DNA of 64,000 nt, taken from positions 1 to 64,000 of the forward strand of contig JACKKE010000015.1 of NCBI GenBank assembly GCA_020637595.1, given 5' to 3'. A program made the translations under genes and the position numbers. Of the stretch, positions 51,493-60,976 are shown piece by piece (positions within the stretch are counted from its first letter, which is position 1; each line of letters opens with the position of its first letter). The notes below the pieces were generated by a model. It was not told where the DNA came from, ran no database searches, and saw nothing but the letters and a program-made list of their open reading frames with translations. Origin of the DNA: Rhodobacter sp. (GTDB lineage: Bacteria; Pseudomonadota; Alphaproteobacteria; Rhodobacterales; Rhodobacteraceae).

Positions 51493-52607
51493 TGTCTGCG
51501 AAACCGTTGGCGGGCCTTCGCGTTGTCGAACTGGCCCGCATTCTCGCTGGTCCCTGGGCCGGGCAGACCTTGGCCGACCTGGGCGCCGAGGTGATCAAGG
51601 TTGAAGCGCCCGAGGGCGACGACACGCGCTATTGGGGTCCGCCCTTTATCGACCGCGCGGGCACGCAGGTGGCCGCCTACTACCATTCGGCCAACCGCGG
51701 CAAGACCTCGGTCGTCGCGGATTTCCGCACGCCCGAGGGGCAAGAAAAGGTGCGCGCACTGCTGGCCGGCGCCGATATCCTGATCGAGAACTTCAAGGTC
51801 GGCGGGCTGAAGAAATACGGCCTCGACTATGACAGCCTGAGGGATGACTTTCCGGGGCTGATCTATTGCTCGATCACCGGCTTTGGCCAGGACGGCCCCT
51901 ATGCTCATCGCGCGGGCTATGACTACATCATCCAGGGTATGTCCGGGCTGATGTCGATCACCGGCCCGGCCGAGGGCGAGCCGCATCGCGTCGGCGTTGC
52001 GGTGACCGACATCTTTACCGGGGTCTATTCGACCACCGCGATCCTGGCGGCGCTGCATGAACGCGGCCGCACCGGCAAGGGCACGCATATCGATATGGCG
52101 CTGTTCGATTGCGCGGTGTCGGTGATGGCCAACCAGGCGATGAACTACCTGACCACCGGCACCCCGCCCGAGCGCACCGGAAACTGGCATCCGAACCTGG
52201 TGCCCTATCAGGTGTTCGAATGCGCTGACGGGCATATCATCATCGCCACCGGCAACAGCGCGCAGTATCACCGGCTGTGCCGCCTGCTGGGTCTCGATGC
52301 GTTGATCGACGACCCGCGGTTCCTGCACAACCCCGACCGCGTTGCAAACCGCGCGGTGCTGTCCGATCTGCTGACCGGGGGCACCCGTCAATGGGGCAAG
52401 CTGGCGCTGCTGGCCGCCTGCGAACGCGAGGGGATCCCCGCCGGGCCGATCAACACCATGACCGAGGTGTTCGACGACCCGCAGGTCAAGGCGCGCGGCA
52501 TGCAGCTGGACCTCGGCGTGCATCAGGGCGTGCGCTCGCCCTTCGTGTTCGACGGCGACCGCTGCGCCTCGGACCGACCGGCACCGGCGCTGGGCGACGG
52601 CGACTAA
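51492..52607 (+). CDS. CaiB/BaiF-family (family III) CoA-transferase
   Basis: Predicted 371-residue CoA-transferase. The N-terminal GLRVVELARILAGPWAGQTLADLGAEVIKVE is the classical family start; IDMALFDCAV holds the catalytic aspartate region; GHIIIATGNSAQYHRLCRLLG and AQVKARGMQLDLG-like late blocks fit. Substrate unknown, possibly an acyl-CoA in organic acid catabolism. Coupled to the DsbA-like gene by TGATG and overlapping corA by four bases on the opposite strand. Confidence 0.9.
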   Translation: MSAKPLAGLRVVELARILAGPWAGQTLADLGAEVIKVEAPEGDDTRYWGPPFIDRAGTQVAAYYHSANRGKTSVVADFRTPEGQEKVRALLAGADILIENFKVGGLKKYGLDYDSLRDDFPGLIYCSITGFGQDGPYAHRAGYDYIIQGMSGLMSITGPAEGEPHRVGVAVTDIFTGVYSTTAILAALHERGRTGKGTHIDMALFDCAVSVMANQAMNYLTTGTPPERTGNWHPNLVPYQVFECADGHIIIATGNSAQYHRLCRLLGLDALIDDPRFLHNPDRVANRAVLSDLLTGGTRQWGKLALLAACEREGIPAGPINTMTEVFDDPQVKARGMQLDLGVHQGVRSPFVFDGDRCASDRPAPALGDGD

Positions 52608-53659
52608 CGCCGTCCACCCAGCCAGCCCTTGGCCCGGAACCACAGCGCCAGACCAACCCCGATGGCCGTCATCACGGCCATCACCACGGGATACCCCCAG
52701 CGCCACTGCAGTTCCGGCATGTCGACGAAATTCATTCCGTAGACCCCGACGATAAAGGTCAGCGGGATGAAGATCGTGGCGATCAGGGTCAGCACCTGCA
52801 TCACCTCGTTCATCCGGTTCGACTGGCTGGACAGGTGGATGTCGACCAGCCCCGAGGTGATGTCGCGATAGGTCTCGACCATGTCGATCAGCTGGAACGC
52901 ATGGTCGTGACAGTCGCGCAGGTATAGCCGTGTCTGCTCGCTGAACCACGCGCCATCGTCGCGCAGCAGCGTCGACAACAGATCGCGCATCGGCCAGATC
53001 GCGGAACGGATCGTTCGCAGCTCATGCTTGATGGCGTGTATGTCGGCAATCTGCCCGGGTTCCGAACGCAGCACCACCGCATCTTCGAGCGCCTCGATCC
53101 GTTCGCCCAGCTTTTCGAGCACCGGGAAATAGGAATCGATCACCGCGTCGATCAGCGCATAGGTCAGGTAGTCCGCACCGCGCCCGCGGATCGGGCTCAG
53201 CGCGTTGCGCAGGCGGGCGCGGACCGGTTCGAACACATCGCCCGGAAGTTCCTGAAAGGTGATGACATCGCCATGCCCCAGGAACAGCGCGACCTGCTCG
53301 GAGGCAAAGCTGCCTTCGGACTTGGTGGGCATCCGCAGGACAATGAACAGGTGTTCCTGATAATCCTCGGCCTTTGGCCGCTGATGCAGGTTGACCACAT
53401 CCTCCATCGCCAGCGGATGCAGCCCGTAGGAGGAGGCGATCTGGCTGAGCAGCGCCTGATCGCGCAGCCCGTCGACGTTCAGCCACAGGGTGCTGTCATC
53501 GGTGGATTGCGGCAGGGTGTCGATTTCCTCGAGTGCCGAGGTGGAATAGCGCATCGCATGCAGGTGCGATTCCGCCGCCGCCGGGTCGGTCGCCCAGCGT
53601 CCCGGCGGGCTTCCGGGGGCGTTGCGGCGTTTGCGGGTATAGCTGGAGGTGCGTTTCAT
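52604..53659 (-). CDS. corA: Magnesium/cobalt transporter CorA
   Basis: Predicted 351-residue CorA-type channel. The long cytosolic N-terminal domain leads to two membrane segments near the C-terminus; the first ends in FIVGVYGMNF, containing the invariant GMN selectivity motif. A basic tail (WFRAKGWLGGRR) ends the protein. The 3' end overlaps the convergent CaiB-like gene by four bases. Confidence 0.94.
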   Translation of the reverse strand: MKRTSSYTRKRRNAPGSPPGRWATDPAAAESHLHAMRYSTSALEEIDTLPQSTDDSTLWLNVDGLRDQALLSQIASSYGLHPLAMEDVVNLHQRPKAEDYQEHLFIVLRMPTKSEGSFASEQVALFLGHGDVITFQELPGDVFEPVRARLRNALSPIRGRGADYLTYALIDAVIDSYFPVLEKLGERIEALEDAVVLRSEPGQIADIHAIKHELRTIRSAIWPMRDLLSTLLRDDGAWFSEQTRLYLRDCHDHAFQLIDMVETYRDITSGLVDIHLSSQSNRMNEVMQVLTLIATIFIPLTFIVGVYGMNFVDMPELQWRWGYPVVMAVMTAIGVGLALWFRAKGWLGGRR

Positions 53660-53743
53660 GTCGGTCCTGTCAGAGCTGTTGCCAGCTTAGGCCCGGCTGC
53701 GGGGCCGCGTCAAAGCCGGAGCAGTCCGAAAGGCGGGTCGCGA

Positions 53744-54616
53744 TTATCGTGCGGGCGCGGTTTTCGACAGCTGCACAGCCAGGATGCCGGCCATGATGAT
53801 CGCCACGCCGATCACGTCGGCCACGCCCAGCCCCTCGCCCAAGAGCGCCGAGGCGATCGCCACGCCGAAGAACGGATTGAGGAAGTGAAAGGTCGCGCCG
53901 CGCACCGCGCCGATGCGCTGCACCAGCTTGAACCAGACCCAGGTCGCGGTCAGCCCCGGCACCAGCGTGGTATAGGCAAAGGCGCCCACCAGCCGCCAGG
54001 TCCAGGTGATGTGGATCGTCTCGAAGGCCAGCGAGGGGCCGATCAGCGCAACCGAGCCGACCAGCATCTGCAACCCCACGACCATCATCACATTGCCCCC
54101 CGACGACGCCCCGCGCAGCGCCAGCGTGGCGATCGTCAGCGCCACCGCCCCCAGCACGCAGAGCGCGACGCCGACCGGGTCCAGCCCGCCGGAGAACCGC
54201 GCGCCCATGATCAGCACGACGCCCCCGAACCCGGCCAGAAGCCCGGCGATGGCCAGGGGTTTCAGGCGGTCGCCCATGAACAGGAATCCCGCCAGCGCGA
54301 CCATCAGCGGCAGTGTCGAGGCGATGATCGAGGCGGCCGAGGCCTCGACCCACTGCATGGCGACAAAGTTGAGGCCCAGATAGGCGGCGTTCTGGCACAG
54401 GCCGAAAATGATCGTCGCCCGCCATTGCGCCCGCGTCAGACGGAAACTTTCGCCCAGCAGCTTGGCCAGGGTGATGCCGATCAGCCCCGAGATCAGAAAC
54501 CGCACCGACAGCGAGAACAGCGGCGGCGCGTCCATCACGATCATCCGCGCCGAGGTAAAGGCCGAGGACCACATGAAGGCAAAGGCCAGCCCCATGAACA
54601 GCGCGCGAAAATCCAT
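53744..54616 (-). CDS. DMT-superfamily (EamA) transporter
   Basis: Predicted 290-residue inner-membrane protein with ten segments in two EamA repeats (AFAFMWSSAFTSARMIVMDAPPL at the start; ATFHFLNPFFGVAIASALLGEGL in the second, with conserved Pro and Glu). ATG at 54616 follows GGGGG. It is distinct from the EamA protein at 14154. Substrate unknown. Confidence 0.86.
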   Translation of the reverse strand: MDFRALFMGLAFAFMWSSAFTSARMIVMDAPPLFSLSVRFLISGLIGITLAKLLGESFRLTRAQWRATIIFGLCQNAAYLGLNFVAMQWVEASAASIIASTLPLMVALAGFLFMGDRLKPLAIAGLLAGFGGVVLIMGARFSGGLDPVGVALCVLGAVALTIATLALRGASSGGNVMMVVGLQMLVGSVALIGPSLAFETIHITWTWRLVGAFAYTTLVPGLTATWVWFKLVQRIGAVRGATFHFLNPFFGVAIASALLGEGLGVADVIGVAIIMAGILAVQLSKTAPAR

Positions 54617-54700
54617 CGGAACCCCCAAAGACGCAGGCCCCTGCGGGGCGTTCGCCCTAGGGGATAGCGGGGATTGCGCGGCGGGGAAAGGGGGGCGTGG

Positions 54701-55615
54701 TTACGACCACGGCCCCGCATAGCGCGAGGATTTGCGCGACGGCGCGGCGCTGCGGCTGGAGGCGCGGCCCGACTGGCCCATCTCGGCGGCCAGCTGCTCC
54801 AGCGCGGCGATGCGGTTTTCGGTCGCCGGGTGGGTCGAGAACAGCTTGTCCCTGGCATGTGCGTGCAGCGGGTTGATGATGAACATATGCGCGGTCGCCG
54901 GGTTGCGCTCGGCCGTGACATTGTCGATGCGCGCGGCATAGGACTGGATCTTGCGCAGCGCATCGGCCAGCCACAGCGGGTGACCGCAGATCTGCGCGCC
55001 GATACGGTCGGCCTCGTATTCGCGCGAGCGCGAGATTGCCATCTGCACCACTGCCGCCGCCAGCGGCGCCAGGATCATCATCGCGATCATCGCCAGGGGA
55101 TTCTGACGTTCCCGGCTACCACCGAAGAACATCGCGAAGTTCGCCAGCATCGAGATCGCCCCGGCAAAGCTGGCGGTGACGGTCATCGTCAGCGTGTCGT
55201 AATTGCGGATGTGCGCCATCTCATGCGCGACCACCGCCGTGACCTCATCATGGCTCAGCCGCTGCATCAGCCCGGTCGACACAGCCACCGCGGCGTTGTC
55301 GGGGTTGCGCCCGGTGGCAAAGGCGTTGGGCTGGTCGCTCTCGATGACATAGACCGCGGGGGTCGGCATGTCGGCGGCCTGCGCCAGCTCCATGACGATC
55401 TGCTGCAACTCGGGCGCGGTATAGGCGTCGACGGGCCGCGCGTTGTGCATGCGCAGCACCATCTTGTCCGAGTTCCACCAGGTCATGGCGTTCATCGCAA
55501 CGGCAACGGCCAGCGCGATCAGCGCGCCGTAAGAGCCGCCGATGACATAGCCCATGCCCAGGAACAGGGCCGTCATCGCGGCCATCAGGATTGCGGTCTT
55601 GGCGTAGCCCATCAT
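54701..55615 (-). CDS. htpX: Membrane zinc metalloprotease HtpX
   Basis: Predicted 304-residue M48-family protease of the inner membrane, involved in membrane-protein quality control. HEMAHIRNYD (zinc-binding, residues 131-135) and REYEADRIG (third ligand glutamate) are intact, and hydrophobic segments flank them. The C-terminal tail is serine/arginine rich (SGRASSRSAAPSRKSSR), longer than in E. coli HtpX. Confidence 0.94.
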   Translation of the reverse strand: MMGYAKTAILMAAMTALFLGMGYVIGGSYGALIALAVAVAMNAMTWWNSDKMVLRMHNARPVDAYTAPELQQIVMELAQAADMPTPAVYVIESDQPNAFATGRNPDNAAVAVSTGLMQRLSHDEVTAVVAHEMAHIRNYDTLTMTVTASFAGAISMLANFAMFFGGSRERQNPLAMIAMMILAPLAAAVVQMAISRSREYEADRIGAQICGHPLWLADALRKIQSYAARIDNVTAERNPATAHMFIINPLHAHARDKLFSTHPATENRIAALEQLAAEMGQSGRASSRSAAPSRKSSRYAGPWS

Positions 55616-55667
55616 GCCCTCCGTGTCTGACGCTGGATATGGGCAGGGTCGCGCCCGGGTGCAAGCC

Positions 55668-56657
55668 TCAGACGAGGCCCTCGGCCTTGAACAAGGCGTG
55701 CACGTCCTGCTGCGGGCGCGCGCCGATATGGCCGATCACCTCGGCGGCGGCGATGTTGCCCATCCGTCCGCAGGTTTCCAGCGAATGGCCACGCACCAGC
55801 CCATAGAGGAACCCCGCCGCGAACTGGTCGCCGGCACCGGTCGCATCGACTGGCACCACGGTTTTCACCGGGGCCTCGGCGCGGTGGCCGTCATGGATCA
55901 ACACCACCGGATCGCCCGAGCGCGTGCAGACCACGATCGCGCATTCCGAGGCCGCACGGGCCAGCGCGTCGTCGAGGTCGTTCTCCTCATAGAGCGAGGT
56001 CAGTTCCTTTTCGTTGCCGATCACGAAATCCATCTCGTTGGCAACCAGCCGGCGAAAGTCGGCGCGGTGGCGGTCGACGCAGAACGGATCGCTCAGCGCG
56101 ATGCCCACCCGGCCGCCGGCGGCGCGGCAGGCGCGCGCGGCTTTCAGGAAGGCTTCCTTGCCCTTGTCCTTGTCGAACAGATAGCCTTCGAGGAACAGCA
56201 CCTCGGTATCGGCCATCACCGCCTCGTCGACGTCATCGGGGCCGACCTCGGCCGAGATGCCCAGATAGGTGTTCATCGACCGCTCGCCGTCGGGGGTGAC
56301 AAAGATCATGCTGCGCGAGGTCGGCAGCTCGCCGCCTGCGACCGGCGGATTGACAAAGGCCGTGCCCATGCGCGCGGCATCGGCGGCAAAGAACCGCCCC
56401 AGCGCGTCGTCGCGCACCCGGCCCACCAGCGCCGTCTTCAGCCCCATCGCGCCGACCCCGGCGATGGTGTTGCACACCGACCCGCCCGAGGCCTCGCGCC
56501 GGTCCTTCATCGCGCCATAGAGGGTCTCGGCGCGCTCGCGCTCGACCAGCTGCATGATCCCCTTGTGGATGCCCATGTGGTCCAGGAAATGGTCGTCCAC
56601 GGTGGTGATGACATCGACGATGGCATTGCCGATGCCGGCAACCTGATAGGTTTTCAC
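55668..56657 (-). CDS. PfkB-family sugar/adenosine kinase
   Basis: Predicted 329-residue ribokinase-fold kinase. GIGNAIVDVI at the N-terminus, GGSVCNTIAGVGAMGLKTALVG, and the anion-hole/catalytic-base motif VDATGAGDQFAAGFL (catalytic Asp) are complete. Alphaproteobacterial relatives are annotated adenosine kinase, which would salvage adenosine to AMP, but ribose or other sugars are possible. The start overlaps the nth stop (ATGA). Confidence 0.88.
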   Translation of the reverse strand: MKTYQVAGIGNAIVDVITTVDDHFLDHMGIHKGIMQLVERERAETLYGAMKDRREASGGSVCNTIAGVGAMGLKTALVGRVRDDALGRFFAADAARMGTAFVNPPVAGGELPTSRSMIFVTPDGERSMNTYLGISAEVGPDDVDEAVMADTEVLFLEGYLFDKDKGKEAFLKAARACRAAGGRVGIALSDPFCVDRHRADFRRLVANEMDFVIGNEKELTSLYEENDLDDALARAASECAIVVCTRSGDPVVLIHDGHRAEAPVKTVVPVDATGAGDQFAAGFLYGLVRGHSLETCGRMGNIAAAEVIGHIGARPQQDVHALFKAEGLV

Positions 56658-57298
56658 AGGGATTTCTCCTCAAAAGGGCAGAGGTCGCGGATCAGGCAGG
56701 CCGGGCAATTGGGCTTGCGCGCCTTGCAGACATAGCGGCCGTGCAGGATCAGCCAGTGATGCGCGTGTTGCTGGAAATCGACCGGGATGTTGTCCTCGAT
56801 CGCGCGTTCGACGGCGACGACATCCTTGCCCGGGCAGATGCCGGTGCGGTTGCCGATGCGGAAGATGTGGGTGTCGACCGCCTGCGCCGGGTAATGCCAC
56901 CACATGTTCAGCACGACATTCGCGGTCTTGCGGCCGACACCCGGCAGGCTCTCTAGCGCGGCGCGGGAATTGGGCACCTGGCCGTCATACTGGTCGACCA
57001 GGATCTGGCTCAGCTTGATGACGTTCTTGGCCTTGTTGCGATAAAGGCCGATCGTCTTGATATGCTCGATCAGCCCCTCTTCGCCCAGCGCCAGCATCTT
57101 TTCCGGCGTGTCGGCGATCTTGAACAGCTCTTTCGTCGCCTTGTTCACCCCGACATCGGTGGCCTGCGCCGACAGCGCGACAGCAACGACCAGCGTATAG
57201 GCGTTGACGTGATCCAGCTCGCCCTTGGGTTCGGGGTTTTCCGCCTGGAAGCGGCTGAAGATCTCGCGGATCGTATGATAATCGAGTTGTGCGGCCAT
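56654..57298 (-). CDS. nth: Endonuclease III
   Basis: Predicted 214-residue DNA glycosylase/AP lyase for oxidised pyrimidines. The HhH and catalytic lysine are in LESLPGVGRKTANVVL, the catalytic aspartate in AVDTHIFRIGNR, and the 4Fe-4S cluster is CKARKPNCPACLIRDLC (C-x6-C-x2-C-x5-C). ATG at 57298 gives the normal length. It is coupled to the PfkB-type gene downstream. Confidence 0.95.
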   Translation of the reverse strand: MAAQLDYHTIREIFSRFQAENPEPKGELDHVNAYTLVVAVALSAQATDVGVNKATKELFKIADTPEKMLALGEEGLIEHIKTIGLYRNKAKNVIKLSQILVDQYDGQVPNSRAALESLPGVGRKTANVVLNMWWHYPAQAVDTHIFRIGNRTGICPGKDVVAVERAIEDNIPVDFQQHAHHWLILHGRYVCKARKPNCPACLIRDLCPFEEKSL

Positions 57299-57337
57299 GC
57301 TCCCCTCTTGCAACGGGTCCGGTGCCAAGGGCAAGGC

Positions 57338-58558
57338 TCAGTCGTCGCGCATTCTGCGCATCAGCCGGCCGATAATGAAGGATGTGCGCGGGCTGTAGAC
57401 GTAGCGCGTGCGCGATTCCGGTGCCGGGCCGACCTTCATCCGGTAAAGGCCGAAGACGATCAGCAGCACATGGGCCACCGCGATGAAGGCGAACATCGAG
57501 CCGGGGCCGAAGGACGCGATCAGCGCCGAGGCAATCACCGGGCTGGCGATCGCCCCCACCGCATACAGGAACATATGCGCGGCGCTCAACTCGACCCGCT
57601 CGTGCTGGCCGGCAAAGTCATGCGCATGCGCGGTCGAGACCGAATAGATCGGGAAGGTGGTGAAGCCAAAGAACCCGGCGGCGAGGAAGATCGTCACCAG
57701 ATTGCCCTGCGCCCCCACGACCATCCCCGCGCAACCCAGGATCGCCGCGACCGAGATGCCGATCAGGATGTGCCGGCGGTCGAACTTGTCGGCCAGCCAG
57801 CCCACCGGGAATTGCGCAAAGGCCCCGCCCAGCACATAGGCCGAGAGGAACAGCGCGATACGGTCGGCCTCGAGCCCCACGGCGAGGCCATAGAGCGGCC
57901 CGACCATCCGAAACGCCGCGCCGGTGATCCCCGAGACCACCACCCCCACCGCGCCCAGCGGCGAGCGGTCCCACGCCAGCTTTGGCCGCAGGCGCGGGGC
58001 CGCGCCGGTGGCGGGGGCCTCGGCCCGGGTCAGCAGCAGGGGAAACAGCGCGGCGCAGGCGATCAGCGCCAGCAGGTTATAGCTGACATAGGCGGCGGGC
58101 GTCAGGAAGGCGATCAAGATCTGCGCGCCCAGGTTGCCGGTCACGTCCACCACCCGGTAGACACCCATCGCCCGGCCGCGGGTCTCGTTGGTGACCTTGG
58201 ACTGCAGCCAGGCCTCGATGATCGTGTAGCACCCGGCCACCGCCAGCCCGGTCGCCATCCGCATCACCGCCCAGGCCCAGGGGTCGGTCAGCATCATATG
58301 CGCCAGGATGCCGATCACCCCGGCGGCGGCAAAGGCGGCAAAGGCGCGCGAATGGCCGACATTGCCCATCAGCCGCGGCGCCCACCAGCAACCGATGAAA
58401 AAGCCCAGGAAATGCGCCGACCCCAGCATCCCGATCTGCGAGGCGGTAAAGCCCAACTGGGTGCCAGACAGCGCGTCGAGCGGCACCACGCCGCCAAATC
58501 CCAGCTGCAGCATCAGCACCGAGGCAAAGAGGGCGGCAAACGAGATAATCAGGGTCAT
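57338..58558 (-). CDS. MFS transporter (YcaD-like)
   Basis: Predicted 406-residue inner-membrane protein with 12 segments. AHFLGFFIGCWWAPRLMGNVGH in the first half and GWLADKFDRRHILIG between segments 8 and 9 are MFS signatures; the layout resembles the YcaD/MFS_1 group. Divergent from the iron-sulfur protein at 58675. Substrate unknown. Confidence 0.86.
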   Translation of the reverse strand: MTLIISFAALFASVLMLQLGFGGVVPLDALSGTQLGFTASQIGMLGSAHFLGFFIGCWWAPRLMGNVGHSRAFAAFAAAGVIGILAHMMLTDPWAWAVMRMATGLAVAGCYTIIEAWLQSKVTNETRGRAMGVYRVVDVTGNLGAQILIAFLTPAAYVSYNLLALIACAALFPLLLTRAEAPATGAAPRLRPKLAWDRSPLGAVGVVVSGITGAAFRMVGPLYGLAVGLEADRIALFLSAYVLGGAFAQFPVGWLADKFDRRHILIGISVAAILGCAGMVVGAQGNLVTIFLAAGFFGFTTFPIYSVSTAHAHDFAGQHERVELSAAHMFLYAVGAIASPVIASALIASFGPGSMFAFIAVAHVLLIVFGLYRMKVGPAPESRTRYVYSPRTSFIIGRLMRRMRDD

Positions 58559-58674
58559 GGGGCACGTCCGGTCGGGCCGCCACCTTGGCCCGGCTTTGCG
58601 CAACAGTCCAGAGGCTTGGCCCCGCTTGACCCCACCCGCACCTGCGCCATAGCGTGGCCGCCGGAGGACCGCCC

Positions 58675-59880
58675 ATGCCGAACCCGCCCGCCCCCGGCCA
58701 TAACAACCCGCCCGACACCGCGGCACAGGACGCGCTGGCCGGGATTGTGACCACCGGCGAATTCACCCGCTTTCGTCAGCGCGACGACGTGTTCACCCGC
58801 GCCTTCTGGGACGACAGCGTGCGCAGCCGGCACAGCGACGGGTTCTTTGCCAGCTACCGGGCCGATGCCGCGCCGCGCAAGGGCGAGGGGTTCCAGCAAA
58901 AGGACTTTGCCCTGCGCAACGCCGCCTGGCTGGTCAGCGACATCATCTCGAATCGCTCGGCCCATGAAGGGGTGCGCGAAGGGTTCCAGGCCCCGATCCG
59001 CGCCGACACACCGGTCTCGCCGCACCGCGCCGAGGTCGACGACCCCGCCCGCATGGCGACCGAGATCAAGCGCATCGCGCGATTCTTCGGCGCCGATCTG
59101 TGCGGCATCACCGGGTTCGACAACCGCTGGATCTATGCCAGCCAGGTCGATGTGCGCGATTTCTCCGAGGCGCCCGTCGACCTGCCCGAGGGGATGACCA
59201 GCGTCATCGTGCTGGGCCACCAGATGGACGCGCCGCTGGTCCAGACCTATCCCAGCGCGCTGGCCGGTGCCGCGACCGGGCGCGAATACAGCCATGAGGC
59301 GGCGATCGTGATCCAGCTGGCGGCCTTCATCCGCAACATGGGCTATAACGCCGTGCCGTCGATGAACGACACCGGGCTGGTGATCCCCTATGCAATCAAG
59401 GCGGGCCTGGGCGAATACGCGCGCAACCAGCTGGTGATCACGCCCGAATTTGGTCCGCGGCTGCGGTTTTCCAAGATCTTCACCGACCTGCCGCTGACCC
59501 ATGACCAGCCGAAACCGCTGGGGGTCAAGGCGGTCTGCGACATCTGCACCCGCTGCGCTGATGCCTGCCCGGTCAAGGCGCTGCCCTTTGGCCGGCCCTC
59601 GGACGAGGCGCCCAACCGCAGTGCGATCAAGGGCGTGGTGAAATGGACCTCGGACGCCGAGAAATGCTTTGGCTACTGGGCCAAGCTGGCGTCGGATTGC
59701 GCGATCTGCCTGCGGGTCTGCCCGTTCAACCGCGACTATTCGAAGCGCAGCAACCGGCTGTGGCTGAAACTGGCGCTGTCGCCCTGGCGCAAGCTGGCAT
59801 TGTGGTGGGACGACAAGTCGAAGCGCGCCGCCCGGCTGAAGCCGCGCGACTGGTGGGCCGGGCGCGCGCGCGGGGACTGA
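58675..59880 (+). CDS. 4Fe-4S protein related to reductive dehalogenase / epoxyqueuosine reductase
   Basis: Predicted 401-residue soluble protein. Two ferredoxin-type clusters are near the C-terminus: CDICTRCADACP starting at residue 288 and CAICLRVCP starting at 342, the spacing of QueG/RdhA-type proteins. The central region (SHEAAIVIQLAAFIRNMGYNA, then GEYARNQLVITPEFGPRLRF) matches the cobalamin-binding RdhA/QueG fold. There is no twin-arginine signal. GGAGGA lies before ATG 58675. The length exceeds typical QueG and it lacks a fused reductase domain of aerobic dehalogenases; a true dehalogenase function is not established. Confidence 0.7.
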   Translation: MPNPPAPGHNNPPDTAAQDALAGIVTTGEFTRFRQRDDVFTRAFWDDSVRSRHSDGFFASYRADAAPRKGEGFQQKDFALRNAAWLVSDIISNRSAHEGVREGFQAPIRADTPVSPHRAEVDDPARMATEIKRIARFFGADLCGITGFDNRWIYASQVDVRDFSEAPVDLPEGMTSVIVLGHQMDAPLVQTYPSALAGAATGREYSHEAAIVIQLAAFIRNMGYNAVPSMNDTGLVIPYAIKAGLGEYARNQLVITPEFGPRLRFSKIFTDLPLTHDQPKPLGVKAVCDICTRCADACPVKALPFGRPSDEAPNRSAIKGVVKWTSDAEKCFGYWAKLASDCAICLRVCPFNRDYSKRSNRLWLKLALSPWRKLALWWDDKSKRAARLKPRDWWAGRARGD

Positions 59881-59934
59881 TTGCGCAGGTTCCGGGTCGC
59901 GCGCCTGCCGGGTGGCGGGTAGGGATGGGAAACG

Positions 59935-60001
59935 GGGCAGGGGGCGTTGCCCCCTCTTGGCTGCGCCAATTCACCCCCAGCGTATTTGAGGCAAGATGAA
60001 A
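59935..60001 (-). repeat. Dispersed intergenic element, copy 5
   Basis: On the minus strand TTTCATCTTGCCTCAAATACG, then GGGGGTGAATTGGCGCAGCC and a GGGGGCAACGCCCCC palindrome. It sits between the iron-sulfur protein gene and the Ada-like gene. Confidence 0.65.
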
Positions 60002-60015
60002 GGGCGCGGTTTCGC

Positions 60016-60861
60016 ATGAATGCTGAACAGGGCTATCATTACGGAGTCATCGCCCGGGCCATCGCCGAGATCGACGCGGCCGGCGGCGAGCGGGTGTCGC
60101 TGGACGATCTGGCCGCGCGGCTGGGGATGAGCCCGGCGCATTTCCAGCGGGTATTCACGCAATGGGTGGGGGTCTCGCCCAAGCGGTATCAGCAATATCT
60201 GACGCTGGGTCAGGCGCGGCGGATGCTGGCCGAGCATTTCACAGTGCTGGAGACCGCGCAGGAGGCGGGGCTGTCCGGCGCCGGGCGGCTGCACGATCTG
60301 TTCCTGCGCTGGGAGGCGATGACGCCCGGCGAATATGCGCGGGGCGGCGCGGGGTTGACCATCTTTTGGGGCTGGTTCGACAGCCCGTTCGGCCCGGCGA
60401 TCGTCATGGGCACCGAGCGCGGCATCTGCGGCATGGGATTCGCGGCGGTGATGGGCGAGGAGGCGGCCTTTGCCGACATGCTGGGGCGCTGGCCGAAGGC
60501 GCGGTTCGTCGAAGACCCGATGCGGTTGCGCGACTGGGTGCAGGCGGCGTTCGGCGGGTCGAACAGGCTCGATCCGGTGCCGCTGTTCCTGATCGGCGCG
60601 CCGTTTCAGATCAAGGTCTGGGAGGCGCTGCTGGCGATCCCCTCGGGCGCGGTCAGCACCTATTCCGAGATCGCCCGTGCGGTGGGCAACCCCAAGGCCT
60701 CGCGCGCGGTGGGGGCGGCGGTGGGGCGCAATCCGATCAGCCTGCTGATCCCCTGCCACCGGGCGCTGGCGAAATCCGGCGCGCTGACCGGCTATCACTG
60801 GGGGTTGCCGGTCAAGCGGATGATGCTGGCGCGCGAGGCGGCGCAGGCCGATGCCGCCTGA
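60016..60861 (+). CDS. AraC-HTH / methylated-DNA-protein cysteine methyltransferase fusion (Ada-like, short)
   Basis: Predicted 281-residue protein. The N-terminal ~110 residues are an AraC-type HTH (LDDLAARLGMSPAHFQRVFTQWVGVSPKRYQQYL). The C-terminal part is the O6-methylguanine methyltransferase with the LLIPCHRALAKSG active site (PCHR cysteine) and YHWGLPVKRMML. The N-terminal zinc/methylphosphotriester domain of E. coli Ada is missing, so it would repair O6-methylguanine and might regulate through the HTH without triester sensing. Confidence 0.9.
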   Translation: MNAEQGYHYGVIARAIAEIDAAGGERVSLDDLAARLGMSPAHFQRVFTQWVGVSPKRYQQYLTLGQARRMLAEHFTVLETAQEAGLSGAGRLHDLFLRWEAMTPGEYARGGAGLTIFWGWFDSPFGPAIVMGTERGICGMGFAAVMGEEAAFADMLGRWPKARFVEDPMRLRDWVQAAFGGSNRLDPVPLFLIGAPFQIKVWEALLAIPSGAVSTYSEIARAVGNPKASRAVGAAVGRNPISLLIPCHRALAKSGALTGYHWGLPVKRMMLAREAAQADAA

Positions 60862-60976
60862 TCGGTGGGGAACCGCCGATTGCCGGCCTATCAATCGAAC
60901 GTGAGCGATTCCGGCCTGTTGCGAAATCCTGCGGGACGCTAGACTGCGCCAAAGTCATTTCCTCGGGAGATCCTTC

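Noticed and set aside
53024..54667. A 547-codon plus-strand open frame opposite corA and the EamA gene
   Set aside because: Histidine/arginine/glutamine-rich shadow of two well-supported membrane proteins.
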